The notes beneath the pieces were generated by a model that saw nothing but the letters and a program-made list of their open reading frames with translations, did not search any database and had not been told where the DNA came from. A DNA stretch of 64,000 nt from Silene latifolia (taxonomy: Eukaryota > Streptophyta > Magnoliopsida > Caryophyllales > Caryophyllaceae): positions 18,442,969 to 18,506,968 of the forward strand of contig NC_133538.1 of assembly GCF_048544455.1 (NCBI RefSeq), in the 5' to 3' direction. The position numbers and the translations under genes were made by a program. Positions 49,681 to 61,864 of this stretch are shown here, one piece after another; within the stretch, counting starts at the first letter, position 1, and every line of letters begins with the position of its first letter.

Positions 49681-51171
49681 TGATGCGTGTATTTTATATA
49701 AGTATTTTGTACTTTATTTGCACGCATTTCTATGCATTTTGTGTAGTGTTTAGCTACAAATGTCCCCCGAATTGTCTACTTTGGTTTCTCTTGTATTATT
49801 TACAGGTATGAACCGGAAAGGACCATAATCAAGCCTAAAACATGTCCCTATGCATGCATTTAGGAGATGAGTTGAGTCGGAGCTTGGAAACTACAAATTG
49901 TGATGCGCAAAGAAGTAAGATAGCTAGGCGAGCAAAGGAAGAACTTTAAATTACTAGTGTCTACTTTGATGATCCATATCTGGAGTTCTACAACATATTT
50001 TCAGGTGACTCCATTTGGGGATGAAAGCTTGTCCTCTTAGCTTTCTAACGACACTGGAAACGCCCTGTTTGCCCAAGTAATGAAGAAATGGCAGCCGTTT
50101 GAAGTTCAGTGCGCGAAGCAGGAATTGTGCGCTAGAAAGTACTCGATCGAGTACAATTGTGTTCGATCGACCCCTTTTCCTACTCGATCGAGTAGCGCCT
50201 ATTTAATAAGTGTTCGATCGAGTACCTAAAGTACTTGATCAAGAGGTTTTAGCTTGGATTTGATCGATCGAGTGATATAAAAGTCCTCGATCGAGTATTT
50301 AGCTATTATACTCGTGATTTTTAATCCGTATTAGGTTATCTTTTGTTTATTTTCACTTCCCTATATTAGGAAGTCGTCAGTAGGTTAATAATCATCACTT
50401 ATCACATCTCATATACTCTTAATCATTGTTTTTACTCTTAATCACTGCTGCTACCTTGTTCTTTTGCCGGATTCTAAACTTCTGTAACCTTTCTTCTCTT
50501 TTTTATATTAATTCTCTTTTGCTTATTCCTTCATTATGTTTGTTCTTGCTTCTTCCTTTTCTTTTGCTTTATTCATTATTATGTTTAGCTAATTCTTCTG
50601 CTAGGATTTAGGGGATTCAATGAATTGATGTTAGTTCCTAATTAGGTTTGCAGATTTGTTGCTTAAATCATGTCTTTGTTGTTAATCATTGCATATAATT
50701 GTTCTTGTCTACTTGAGTCGACACAACTGGATAATTAATCTTGGTAAGCCTTGACCTAGACTGGAAGGTTGGAAGGGGTGAGACCAGCAGTGAACATTAG
50801 GATGCTTTAGTGAGGGGGGAAGCTAAGCTAATAGTATTTTAGGGCAAATTGAGAACGGAAGGAGATATTCGTTGCCCCTTAGACCGATACAAGTGACCGA
50901 TTTGTGACCTTAGCTGCAATTATCTGACATTCATTGATGACCCGACAATCCTAGTTCTCTCTCTTTATTGTTAATCCCTTTATTTTTATCGCTCAATTTC
51001 TTTTGTCTCCTCTCTTAGTTTAGAAATCGTACTCAAACCCCCGTTACTCTTAGACTAACTTAAAACAGATAAATCTCATTTTTGCCTCCCAATGGAGATC
51101 GACCCGACTTCCCTAGTTATATTAGTTAGAGCCAGTTGGTTATTTTTAATAGGTATACGACTTCCCTGTCA

Positions 51172-51330
51172 GACATCTCCCCTTGTGGTGCATTTGAACT
51201 TTGGAGTGAAGAAGGTGGAACCTTCAAAGTAAATGGCCGAAGGGTGAAGCGATACTATGATGGTGATGAGAAAGGCACTATCGAAGTGCTCTACCTCAGG
51301 GACCCACTTCCCGAGGAGGAAATTATTTGA
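51172..51330 (+). pseudogene. Integrase C-terminal tail of H (after F)
   Basis: After the second copy of GACAT (51172-51176) the H reading frame continues in phase to a stop at 51328-51330. Motifs such as FKVNGRRVKRYY match the Athila integrase tail. The phase match across the 6-kb insertion confirms the F boundaries. Confidence 0.8.
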
Positions 51331-51619
51331 ATCTCTAACATTGAAGCGGTTTGGTGGAGTCCCGCAACAACCACCACTTGTATACAGCATGCATATAGTT
51401 AGACAATGAGAGAATTCGGAAACATCGTGCTTGGCACAAATTAGATTGTGTCACGGGGCCCTTCATTAGGCCCAATTCCCAACATGATGCGTCGGTTTGA
51501 AAGTGAAAAACACGAGAAAATGAGCAAGTGAAGGAGTCGGGTTTATTTGAACAAGGAGAAAGTGAAAAGAAAGAAGAGAAAAAGGGAAGAAATAGGATGA
51601 ATATTATGTATTGTGCTCC

Positions 51620-52062
51620 CTTGCCGGTGTACCGGCAGCCGGTGCACCCACCGGCAGCGAGCGTATTTCCTGTTGATGAAGAATTAAAGAATTGAGAAGA
51701 AGAGTGATTCTCTGCCAGTAGGCCGGCAGGGAATCCAGCTAAGAGAAAAAAATGACGCAAAACTGAAGTACCATGATTCTCTGCCGGCAGGCCGGCCCAC
51801 CGGCAGAGAATCCCACAACTGAGGAAAATACGAAGAAATGGAGGAGGGAGTGTTCTCTGCCGGCATGCCAGCAGCCGGCTCACCGGCAGGGAACCTAGAA
51901 TTGCTGAACAAAGGACTGAAAAGGAGAAGGGAAGGAGTCCCCTGCCGGTGCCCCCACCGGTAGCGAGACTTCTAATATCTGAAAAAATTCGAAAAATTGT
52001 GAATTAAATGAAAGGACTCCCAACCGGTGGACCGGCAGCCGGTGCCCCCACCGGCACATATC
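51620..52062. repeat. Internal CCGG-palindrome array of H, upstream of the last ORF
   Basis: At least six clusters of TGCCGGCA and ACCGGCA type lie between the integrase end (51330) and the downstream ORF (52242). They are close copies of the clusters in the H LTRs. A TATA-like stretch (TAATATACAC) lies near 52076. Confidence 0.8.
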
Positions 52063-52241
52063 CCCGAAAAGGCCCTAATATACACGAAAATCACCCAATC
52101 TCAATCTCAAACACAATTTCTTAATTTTTTTCACTCTCTAAACTCCCCTTTCCCTCTCCTAATTCCCCTATCTCCTCCCTACCTCAAAAACCACCCAACC
52201 AACCACCCTACTTCACCACCTACACTCCTAATCCTTCATCT

Positions 52242-53934
52242 ATGGCGGGAAAGAGAACACGGGGCGACCTCAGAAGGGCACAACAACAACTAGTCGAGGC
52301 GGCGGCTAATGATACAAACCTGGATCCCGACTTTCCGGAGGTTGAGTTTGTAACAAAAACTCAAAAAGGTAAATTTATTCTCTTCAAGCAACGCCCCTAA
52401 CCCCGACTTGGTTTATTTGTCGCGCCACTATGCGAACCTAGGTTTAGACAAAGAGACGAAAGCTTTGTTTAGGGGAGTCGGTATGAAAGGAATGTATAAT
52501 ATGCATGAGAGGACTTACCCCCGTATTACTTGGGAATTTTTGAGTAGTTTACATCTTTATAAGGATAGAGGAACCATGATGGTGGCCCAATTGCATTTCC
52601 GTCTCATGAATCGAGACCACACGATTTCCCTTGCCCGACTTGCAAATATTTTCGGGTTGGAAAATGCCCCTTCCAACAAGGCACCCGACACCCTCCACTT
52701 TTCACGGGTGTGGAAAGCTATCTCAGGGTTAGATGACAGGAATGGTGTGAAAAGACCGGCTACTTCTTGCCAGAATGCACCTATGAGGATATGGCACCGA
52801 TTTATGGGGTGTACCATTTTTACCGTCGATGAACCTTGAGTATTTAGGGTTATCGAGCTTGAAATTTTAGGCATGTATTTGATGACGAAACCTAAGCCCT
52901 ACAAAATCGATGTGGCTCATCACATGGCCCTCCACTTAGCCAAATTGGCTAACTCTCCGGGGCAAAAGGTTCCTCTTCATATGGGTGGCATCATCACCCG
53001 CATAGCCAAGAACCTTAACCAAACAGTGAACTTGTCCGGGATGAATTGGCTACTCAGGGAGACTTATATCACAAAGAACTACATGATAAAATCTCTTGAG
53101 TGGATCAAGACAAACCCCTTTGACGGCCTTGAGTATTGGAAAATTCAAAAACGGAATTCCATCGCGCTCCCAAATGCAACCAAAATGAAAATCAAGCCCG
53201 ACCAAAACACATACCTCCTTGAAATTGAAGCGGAAGAGGACCCGTCCTAACCTCCCCAAGAGTAACCAATCACCCATGGGAGGGACAACCCGACGCAAAC
53301 CGCGTCTACTCTCCGGTTCATGATGCCGACTCCTTCCATTTTCCAACCCAATCCTTGGAACCCTCAATTTGGCGAAGGATGCTCTTCAAGCCAAGCTCCT
53401 CAACCAACCCCCCTCCACTCCGACTTGGTCACTTTTATGAACGATATGAGGTTGGGTTTGCAAACGGCCGCTAGTGAGAGGCTCGATTTGCAACAACGTT
53501 TGGATAGAATTTACTCCGACCAATCGGTGGGGCAATTCCCCATTTATGATGATTATCGGAGGAGTAAATATAACCATCCCTCCGGCCTTTACCCCTCTTT
53601 ATACCTTGAGGTGGATGGTGGATACCCCAAGGATGGGAGCTTCGCCTACGCCGACATGAACATTCGGCCGGACTACTTTAGCGCCCCGGTTTTCCCCACC
53701 CCGGCCTCTACTCAAGGGGAGGGGCATTATACTCAGTGGTTTGGAGGGACCCCCTACATTTTTGGTGAAGCCGGTTTTACTAGTGGCTCGGGAGGGAACA
53801 AGGAGTTATACATTGACATGACCACGGGAGCGGGTGACTCAACAATGGGCATGAACACGGATGACTTCATCCGGGGACCCGAGTTTCGGACCGGAAATGA
53901 TGATGATGATGATGATGAGGACGACGAGTCCTAG
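52242..53934 (+). pseudogene. Athila downstream ORF (env position) of H, broken
   Basis: The ATG at 52242 opens a frame that shifts by about 52390, then runs in one phase to 53934 with in-frame stops at 52837, 53248 and about 53263. The segment 52440-52840 (HERTYPRITWEFLSSLHLY, RLANIFGLENAP) resembles the plant ATHILA ORF-1 family. The 53400-53540 part has a predicted helix (RLDLQQRLDRIYSD), and the C-terminus is a run of Asp/Glu. I see no signal peptide or membrane segment, so the env-like label used for this position in some Athila relatives is not supported here. Function is unknown. Confidence 0.7.
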
Positions 53935-56406
53935 ATGGGTTTGCTTTTTGGCCTACCTTTGCTCCCTGTCCAATCCAAAGCCGAGTATGACTCCCTTAAT
54001 CCAGACTCTCTCATTCATATTTCCTTTCGTATGCATTTAGATTACTTGTAATATATTTAACCTAGTACATCATTTAGTTGCATTCATTTAGGCTTGCATT
54101 AGATTTAAATTTTGCAAAATATTGTTACATAAAGGAATTGCATTCATTTAGCATAGTTTGCATCGTAATTTCAATATTGCATATAGGATAGTTAATGCAT
54201 TGCATCCCCTTTTCAAAATACAAAAAAAATTGAAAAATCAAAAACCCAAAAATATGTTGATTTTATTTTCCTAAACTTGCCTCCTCACCACACTTGCCTA
54301 AAAAAAAAAATCAAAAACATGTTATTTACTTTCGAAAAAATCACACAAATACCAAAAACACGTTCTTTATTTTGAAAATTTCAAAAATACAAAAATATGT
54401 TCTTGTTTTTGCTATTCTCTCCCTATACTTTGTTCCATTGAGGATAATGTAAATTTCAAGTGTGGAGAGGGAAATATCCACTTTGTGTATATTTGTTTAT
54501 ATTTGTATATACTTGTAAATATGAAATTTCAAAAAATGCCTAAAAATTTTAAAAATTTCAAAAATTCAAAAAATTATTGCAGTTTCTATATATGTATTTG
54601 GCTAACAAGTGGCATAGGTGCATCGACCATCCAAGGCAAAAAGGAGACTAGAAGACCGCTCGGAATAGACGTTCCTATCTCTTTCTTCTTTTTCCGTTCT
54701 TTCTCTTTTTATATTTTTTGTATAATATGGAGGAGGATGGGCTTTTGTGCCGTGGATGTTCCTTTGGGGAATTTTTGGACTGTTGGTGTTGATATGCTGC
54801 TAGAAATAGTCAATTGTGTTGCACGTTTCCATTTATGTTATTTCCGTTTCTCGGATGCATCCGTTCACATGTATATATGTGTTGTGGTTCATTCTTGTTG
54901 CATTGAGTTTGTATATAAATTTTTTTTGGAACAAAATGTGGTCTAGGAAGGGAGCATGATACCCTCTATGATGATATTGTCTAGGCCGTGTCTTTCCCCT
55001 CTTAGTGGCTTGTGCCTTGTGACCTCCTTGTTAGGTTATTTTCTTGCAAATACCCGGGAAATGAGGCTTGACCGGAAAGTATTGACCACCCCGTGAGACC
55101 AAAGATCGTAGTCTAGACCTAGACTTCGACTTAGCTACTCAAATGTGAGGATTAGAGCCTCCTAGGGTCGGTGCATTCATACCCGACCCCCGTTTAGGAT
55201 TGTGAGTAGGCCTCCTCGCGAGACGTGTCATGTCTAAATGCATACGTGTGTCATTCCGCCCTTAGACCGTGAGTTGCTTTCTTTTTAATACACATTTTAT
55301 GAAACAAAATTGTTTACATATACTTGAACCTCACATAGCCTAAATAAGCCTCGTTTTGACCCTTACATTAGTTCCCCTTTTGCCTCACCCCCTTGAGCCT
55401 TAACCTATTCCATTTGGCAACCACAATTCAAGCTACATTCCATAAATGACCTTCCTTAATCAAGAATGAGTCATGCTTGTAGTAGTGGGCTAGGAGGTGT
55501 CGGGTCCTAGCTAGTGGATGACTCGTAAATCCACTTGGGTCGGAATTTGGTTTCTATTTAGCGTTTGCATATAAATAAGAGGTTTGAAAAAGAAATGAAA
55601 AATGAAATAGAAAACTAGAAAAGTTTTGAAAAATGCGAAAAAAGGAGAAGTTGTGATTGTAAACACTTGTTTTAGAAATAGAGAAAGAGCAAGCAACACC
55701 CCTACTCATCATTTAAGGGGTACAAAAAGCCGTCGCTAGAATAAAGGGCTTTTTGATGTTTTTCCAAAGTGAGCCGGGTTTACACAAGTTTTGCTTGATT
55801 TGGGGAAACTGAGCTCTTGTTAGGGTGTAGACGTTACCATTTGTTGAAATAAGGGGAGTATTTTCATGTTTTTCCAGTTTGAGTTGGGTTTATGCAATTT
55901 TTGCATAGTTTTGGCAATCAATTATATGTTACGGCATATACGTATCTCATGTGTTTCAATAAGAAGTGGGAAACGTGGTATGTTGACTATTCTTGATTTG
56001 AACCTCACATATCCAAACGTTGGTTTCAACGATCCCATTTCGTCCTTTTCCCTAGCCCCGTTACCACCCTTGTTTCATATCATGTGCATTGTTCCATTTT
56101 TTGCATCTCACTTGGTCATAGGATGATCTTACATATTAGATTGCGGACACGTTCTTACGAGTCATAGTAGAAGAGTGTTTTGGCTTCCTTTTTGTACACA
56201 AAAGCACTCGTTCTTTAAATGAGCGACTAGTGAAAAACGTGAGGAGTCGGTAGTCTAGGTCCTTTTAGTTATGGGTCAATTCGGTTGAATCTTGAGTTGC
56301 CATGTAAATCTTGAAGGTTAGGCTTTGCTTCCCTCTTTCCTGCCTTTGAATTTGTTTCCTAGGCATTTGGTTGTCATTTAAGGTTGCTTGAGCCGTCACT
56401 AGGGGA
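53935..56406 (+). other. Non-coding 3' region of H
   Basis: No supported ORF over about 2.5 kb. It contains A-rich tracts (54220-54400) and low-complexity stretches near 54540-54580 and 55580-55640. Athila elements commonly have a long non-coding 3' part. Confidence 0.65.
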
Positions 56407-56411
56407 TTGAC

Positions 56412-57765
56412 TGTAATACCCGTCCTTTTAGGGACCCGTTGATCGACATTGACTGACCTTAGACACCGTTCTGGACCTTCTGAAACCTTACGAGTAATGT
56501 CTTATGACGATGTGAGCTTTGGAAAGCGTGATACTCGATCTAGCTGAGGCTACTCGATCGAGTAGCTTGGGAGCTCGATTGAGTAGAGGTCACTCGATCG
56601 AGTAAGTTGGTCACTCGATCGAGTAACGAGTTTGCAGCGGGGAATTATAAATCATAAATCGCGAAACCCTAAATCATTTCTATACTTCCTTCCTAAACCT
56701 AAATCCCGTCATTCCACTTCTCCTAAACCTTAGTCCCTTTCCTTAAGACCTTTGAGGATGCTTACACCATGGGGATGGGATGCTTGAGTCGGGTAGCGGT
56801 CTTTACGCCGGATTGCTTTGTATAGGTATGTTGTCATCATCATCATCGTTTCCTTTGTTTTCAGTTATAGCTATGGTAGTAGTAATAGATGGTTGTAATG
56901 GTTGCTATTGGTGGTATTGATGGTTGATTGTTATCTTGTGGTCGGACGCGGAATCGCTGCGGTTGCTAAAGGTAGGTTTGCCTACTCAGTACTGTTGATT
57001 GTCTAGAGTGTCGGTTGTTGTATAGTTTGATTGTGGTATGTCGGTTGTTGTTGTATTGGAAATAGGTGTTGGTGATTGTTGATTGTACAGTTGGTTATGA
57101 TTGTTTGTCTGTGGTTCTCGAGGTGCATCCTCGGCTGAGTGGAGTCACTTACGGGAGTGGCTTCACGCCCTTGATTCGCCTTTTGTGGAACCCGCCACAG
57201 AAGGGATGTGCACATTAAGGAACATTGATTATCGCTCGGGTGAGATGAGCGGGGCTTAGGTGGGAACGGCTGCGGTCCCCCACTGGCGGTGTGGATTACT
57301 GGTTGCAATTGGTAATCCGGCAGGACTGGACATTCGGGCGGTCAGAGGTGTGTGGATGGTTGGAGGAGGTGTTGTGTGTGTGTTACTTTAGTTGTGTTGT
57401 GTCTGCTTGTACTTGTTACCTCAGTTACTGACCTTGTGTGGTTTTGTTGTTTTGTCTGTTTGTGTTGTGTCTGCCATGATCCATTATGGTGAGCAGTCAG
57501 GCTTAGCAAGTTGATGTTGGATCTTAGCTGGGTGTCTGGAGGGACGAGTCTACCACGAGTCATGGCAGAGATAGTTCCACATAGCTGATAGTAGTCTTGA
57601 GTTGTATCATTTATATCGCCTGTTGGTTTTAAGACACTTGTAAAATAACATTAACGTTCTTTTATCGACATTTGATCATTACTTTCCTCGGGCAACCGAG
57701 ATGGTAATGCCCTTATCTACAAGGGAAGGTCTTATTAAGGCTCCTAGGTAGATGGGGGTGTTACA
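56412..57765 (+). mobile_element. Solo LTR U (Tekay-type, 1354 bp) inside H
   Basis: TGTAATACCCG...GGGGGTGTTACA, with target duplication TTGAC at 56407-56411 and 57766-57770. It shares a central module with the T LTRs (for example CGCCCTTGATTCGCC near 57167). The palindrome array 56535-56622 lies just upstream of a TATA box. No interior remains. Confidence 0.9.
56535..56652 (+). promoter_or_regulatory. Palindrome array and TATA box of solo LTR U
   Basis: ACTCGATCGAGT-type cores start at 56535, 56554, 56575, 56594 and 56615, with spacings of 19, 21, 19 and 21. The TATA box (TATAAAT) is at 56646-56652, about 25 bp after the last palindrome. Confidence 0.8.
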
Positions 57766-58077
57766 TTGACACTCCGCTTTGATTATGAGACGGTATCTCC
57801 CGACCGAAACCTTTAATTGTTCAAAATAAAACCCTCCGCTTAGAGGAGGAAAGAGGTTGACTTTTTTATTGTTGCATCCTATACATGACTACGTTCTTAA
57901 ATGTTGGATGTGTCTAAATTTTTCGCAAGCCCCCACTTGCCTTGCAATAGAATGCATACCTCATTGCATTTCATTGCGAGTTGAAGGGACGTAGGAGGCC
58001 CGTTAATTGCCTACCATCGGATATTATTAGCCTAGATTAGTATTAGTTGAATAATGGTATCGCTTTTGCTCACTTGC

Positions 58078-58115
58078 TTACTCGGGGATGAGTAATGTTT
58101 AAGTGTGGGGAGGTT
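58078..58115 (+). promoter_or_regulatory. Pre-PPT hairpin and polypurine tract of H
   Basis: TTACTCG / GGGA / TGAGTAA (58078-58095) is a 7-bp stem with one G-U closing pair. It is followed by AAGTGTGGGGAGGTTT directly before the 3' LTR. Confidence 0.75.
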
Positions 58116-59707
58116 TGATAGGTGATTATTTTAGACCGTTTCCCCTCTTTATTCTCGTCTTTTTGACCCATTTGGCACGGTTTTAGCTCCGACTTGCTTG
58201 CATTTTACCCTTCTATTCCATGTGATCCTATACTATGAATTCCCGTCTCACCTTGTAGGGAATAGGCCAAGAAAGAGGCAAGACAGAATAAGGAGCAAGC
58301 ACGGACTAAGGATTGTGCTAGCATGAGAAGAAGCAGAAGAGGGAGAGTTGCTGAAGAAGTGTTCTTTACCAGCAAGCCGACAACTGTTACACCGGCAGGG
58401 AACCCCTTCCAATACCTTAGGCATTTTGAAGAAGAAAAGTTGTGGCAAATTACAAAGAACTCGCTGCCGGTTGGAGGCTCAGCAGCTGGTCAGCCGGCAC
58501 ACAACACGTCATCATTGAAGAATTGAAGAAAACCAAGGAAGAAGTGTTCTCTGCCAGCAGGCCGGCAGCCGGTCGACCGGCAGAGAACAACCCAAGTCAA
58601 TTCTATACATTTGGAAAAAGGAACTCGCTGCTGGCAGGGAGGCCGGCTGCCGGTTGACCGGCACAGGAGTCAAAAATCGTGAATTGGGCTCCCTTCTTTT
58701 CTCTCAAGTCATAATCCAAGGGGATAGTATAAATACTCCGTCATTAATTCCCCTTGGACACACAACCCTAGATTTCAGAAATTCTCCAAGTTTATGCAAA
58801 ATTATTAAAGCAAGTATTAATCTTTCCTTAATTAGACCTTAATTACTTACTGAATTAATATAGATCTACTTAGTTTCAATTGTTTACATTTGGTTATTGG
58901 GTTTATTTTGGAGATATTGAAGAATTCCTTCCTTAATTCAATCAAAGTAGCAATCTTTCCTAATTGTTGGTATAATTCTCTTCTTTATTTGCTTTCTTTA
59001 TTAAATAGTTTATATTTCCTTTAATTACTTAACAATTGTTCATCTTTATAAAATGTTTGTTGCCATGTTTGTTTGCTTTTGTTCAATTGTTTACATTTGC
59101 TGTATAAGCATGTGTGAGTAGTCACCCCCTAGGGTTTAGGGAAAACCTAAGTGAAGGCTTAAGTTAATAAAATAGGGGGTTAGTACATGTTTTTGGGTAA
59201 TAATGTTAGTGCTCATAGTCATGCATATAAGGTGCTTGTTGAAATGTGTCTATGAAAGTTTATGATTTTCTACCAAGTTTGCTTAGCTTCCTTATGAATG
59301 AAAGTTTGTGTGGTTGCTTGATAGAATCTTTATGATGAGATAGGATGCTTAATGAAGGTTTTATATCCGTCTTAAGACGAGTTTAAGAAATTAACTTACT
59401 TCTTCACTAACAATTACCCGGAAACTATTTGACACCCATTGTTAACTTACCTTGCTTAGGGGAACCCGACTACCCTAGTTCCTAAATCAATTGTTTACAC
59501 ATCTTATTTATTGCTTGTTTTAGTTTAAAGATTAGTTGCTAGTATTCAATCAATCCCCTTCTTTACTTGTCTAAACTAAGACCCAATCAAATTATAATGT
59601 AAGCCCCCGCCATCCTTGAGACCGACACCCTAATTATACTACTTAATTTGGGTACTTTATAAATTATTTTTGATAGTAGGAATGACGACTAAAATCTCTA
59701 CTCATCA

Positions 59708-60113
59708 GTGGGGTGATGTGATTTGTAAGAAAGGGAAGTTAAGTCAGAAGTTCATTGGCCCTTATGAGATTTTGGATCGTGTTAGCGAGGTTCCTTATCG
59801 GTTAGCTTGGCCACCAACTTTTGATCGAGTACACAATGTGTTTCATGTGTCTCAACTCCGGAGGTACATGAGCGACCCTTCTCATGTGCTAGAGGCTAAG
59901 AACATTGAGCTGGATGAATCCTTGTCTTATCTTGAAGTGCCAAAGGAGATTCTAGATAGCAAGGTTCGCAAGACTAGAAATGGGGAGACTATTTTACTAA
60001 AGGTGTTGTGGACCAATCATAACGTCGAGGAAGCAACTTGGGAGGCGGAAGAAGCTATGAAGGAGCGCTATCCGTTTCTTTTTTATCAGGTATGTGTGGT
60101 TATGGGGACGTAA
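59708..60113 (+). pseudogene. 3' part of T pol: integrase C-terminus and chromodomain-like end
   Basis: After the second copy of the duplication (GTGGG, 59708-59712) the T frame resumes. It has an integrase C-terminal segment (KLSQKFIGPYEILDRV, HNVFHVSQLRRY), then a chromodomain-like segment at about 59955-60090 with LLKVLWTNHNVEEATWE. A TGA at 59719-59721 stands where the family usually has Arg. The pattern GPYEIL...VFHVSQLR...W-E-ATWE is standard for Tekay/Del chromoviruses. Chromodomains in this group are thought to steer integration to particular chromatin. Confidence 0.85.
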
Positions 60114-60296
60114 CCATGTTTCTTTTAGAGGGTAGGAGATGATCGCATAAGCTTTTGGTGCGATTTTTGGTCACTTTTGGTCAAGTTTAGTGTATGTTTT
60201 GGGTTGTTAAGTTGTGGTTCAAGTTTTGCCTTGAGTTGTAGTTGTGTCATTGCGTTATAGTTGAGTATAGTGAGTTTTGTTTTTAGTATGGATTTG

Positions 60297-60334
60297 AACT
60301 TCGGGGACGAAGTTTAGTTTTAAGGAGGGATGAC
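60297..60334 (+). promoter_or_regulatory. Pre-PPT hairpin and polypurine tract of element T
   Basis: AACTTCG / GGGA / CGAAGTT (60297-60314) is a perfect 7-bp stem, followed by AAGGAGGGATGAC directly before the 3' LTR at 60335. Confidence 0.8.
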
Positions 60335-61864
60335 TGTAATACCTCATATAATTGAGCTGTTGGATACTCTACCGAGTACGACTTACTCTGTTGAATAAGT
60401 CATTGACGGATTCTAGAGTACATTCTGTTTTGAATGTACTCGATCGAGTAGAGGCAACTCGATCGAGTACGCGACTCAATCGAGTACGTTAGTTACTCGA
60501 TCGAGTAAGTCTGGTTTTACGGACTTTTCCGCCGGATTTGATAGTAAAACGTGGAGAGGTATTTAAAGTTTCTATCGATAGTTTTATCAGTTTTACCTTT
60601 ATTTTCTAAACTTTTCACAAGAACACAAAACGACGTTTGATTCTATCCGCTTTTTGCTATCAAATCAAGGCTAGGGTTGTCGGATTTCTGAGATCGTTAT
60701 ACCCTTGTGATCATCATCGTTTGGGTAAGATTTTTATGTTGTCTTTATGTCAGTTTGTTAATCACGGTTAAACCCTAATTGGGTGGTTTGGGGGTTTTGG
60801 GGAGTAATTATTGTAGTAGATTATAATTATATGATTATTGTTATAGGAGGTGGTTTCGTATAGGAGGTTTTTTTATCAGCTGCTATTGTTGATTGGTGAT
60901 TCCATTTCAGGTAGGGTTTCCCTACTCGGTTACTGTATAATTGATTTATGTGCTGTGGTGGTTGAATCATATGATTATATCTATGGTTAATTGTATTTCT
61001 TGGTATTGACATGATTATCCATATTGTGGTTTCTGGTTGTAATTGTATGTGGTTTGCGAGGTGCGCCCTCGGCTGAGTGGAGTCATTTACGGGAATGGAT
61101 TCACGCCCTTAATTCGCCCCTTGTGGTTCCCGTCACAAGGGGGATGTGCACATTAATGGTCATAAGGTTTTTTCCTCTGGGAGTTGAGCGGGGTTTAGGT
61201 AGCAAGGCTGCAGTCCCCACTGGTGGAGTGGAATACCTATTGCGATGGGTATTTTGGCAGGTCTACACACTTTAGTGTATAGATAGGTGATTTGTGTTGA
61301 ACTGGAGTTGGAGGAATGGGCTTTTGTATTTGGATGTTGCTGTTTGCTTACTTTGATTATTCAGTAACTGACCACGTTTAAATATTTTGGAAACTGTGGT
61401 GATCCATTCGGAGATGGTGAGCAGTTGACTAGCAGGTATTTCTATGGAGTACGCGCGAGATCTAGCTAGGGATGGAGTCATCACTATTTCGAGTCTTTTA
61501 GTCTTCCGCTGATAGTGTATGACAGTTTCATTTTAGTTTTGGACTTCAGTTTGAGACAATTGTATTTTTATACTCGGTTTGGTTTATAAGTTGTACGCAC
61601 TTTAAACATTTAAACTTAAAGTATGTTTCATTATGGTCTCCTTTGATTACTATATCTCAGGCAACTGAGATGGTAGCATCTTCATGTGCTGTGGTGGTCT
61701 TGGTAAGGCACTTTGGTATATGGGGGTGTTACATATATAGCTCTCACTAGGTCCACTGTCCAGCTATGTCTCACTCACTAGTAGCTTCTTGTCAAGCCTA
61801 AGGGTCCTCTCACGCATCCCAAAGTTCCTTTATCAGTTTCTAAATATCTGGGTATTACACTGCT

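Larger units (their letters stand above)
45081..51171 (+). mobile_element. Non-autonomous LTR element F (sibling of B) inserted in H integrase
   Basis: The LTRs are 45081-46570 (1490 bp) and 49681-51171 (1491 bp), TGATGCGTGTATTTTATA...CCCTGTCA. The target duplication GACAT lies at 45076-45080 and 51172-51176. The tRNA-Asp PBS begins at 46575. A hairpin is at 49642-49661 and a PPT region (GGTTTGGGGAGATT) is before 49681. The 3.1-kb interior has a single gag-like ORF and no enzyme domains. LTR start and 3' interior are homologous to element B. It must rely on enzymes from another element, plausibly an Athila such as H, which shares the PBS type. Confidence 0.93.
37512..59707 (+). mobile_element. 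Athila-lineage LTR retrotransposon H, degenerate, containing F and U
   Basis: The LTRs are 37512-39096 (1585 bp) and 58116-59707 (1592 bp), TGATAGGTGATTATTTTAG...CTACTCATCA. The target duplication GTGGG lies at 37507-37511 and 59708-59712. The tRNA-Asp PBS TGGCGCCGTTGCCGGGGA starts at 39099. A hairpin is at 58078-58095 and the PPT AGTGTGGGGAGGTTT is before 58116. It encodes gag, a protease-RT ORF, RNase H, integrase and a long downstream ORF typical of Athila. F sits in the integrase C-terminus and solo LTR U in the 3' non-coding part. Without them it is about 14.7 kb. Confidence 0.92.
31127..61733 (+). mobile_element. Tekay-like chromovirus T, degenerate, split by H
   Basis: The LTRs are 31127-32529 (1403 bp) and 60335-61733 (1399 bp), TGTAATACC...GTGTTACA. 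The target duplication TATAT lies at 31122-31126 and 61734-61738. A PBS similar to initiator-Met (TGGTATTAGAGC) is at 32533-32544. A hairpin is at 60297-60314 and the PPT AAGGAGGGATGAC is before 60335. Order is gag, protease, RT, RNase H, integrase, chromodomain-like end. Element H interrupts it at 37511/59708 with duplication GTGGG. Without H its length is about 8.4 kb. Many in-frame stops make it inactive. Confidence 0.9.
25305..61859 (-). mobile_element. Solo LTR G (Tekay-type), split by E and by T
   Basis: The left end at 25305 reads TGTAACACCCC and the right end at 61850-61859 reads GGGTATTACA. The flanks CTACT (25300-25304) and CTGCT (61860-61864) differ by one base. Its own sequence is 25305-25483, 29977-31126 and 61739-61859, about 1.45 kb, similar in style to S1. 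A palindrome array (31012-31059) and a minus-strand TATA box lie in the middle part. The three pieces rejoin only if both insertions and one copy of each target duplication are removed. Confidence 0.75.

Noticed and set aside
52242..53934. Envelope-like gene in H
   Set aside because: No signal peptide or transmembrane segment. Only similarity to the ATHILA ORF-1 family and an acidic tail is seen, so an env function is not claimed.
54485..54946. 153-aa ORF
   Set aside because: Low-complexity A/T-rich start, no domain, lies in the non-coding 3' part of H.
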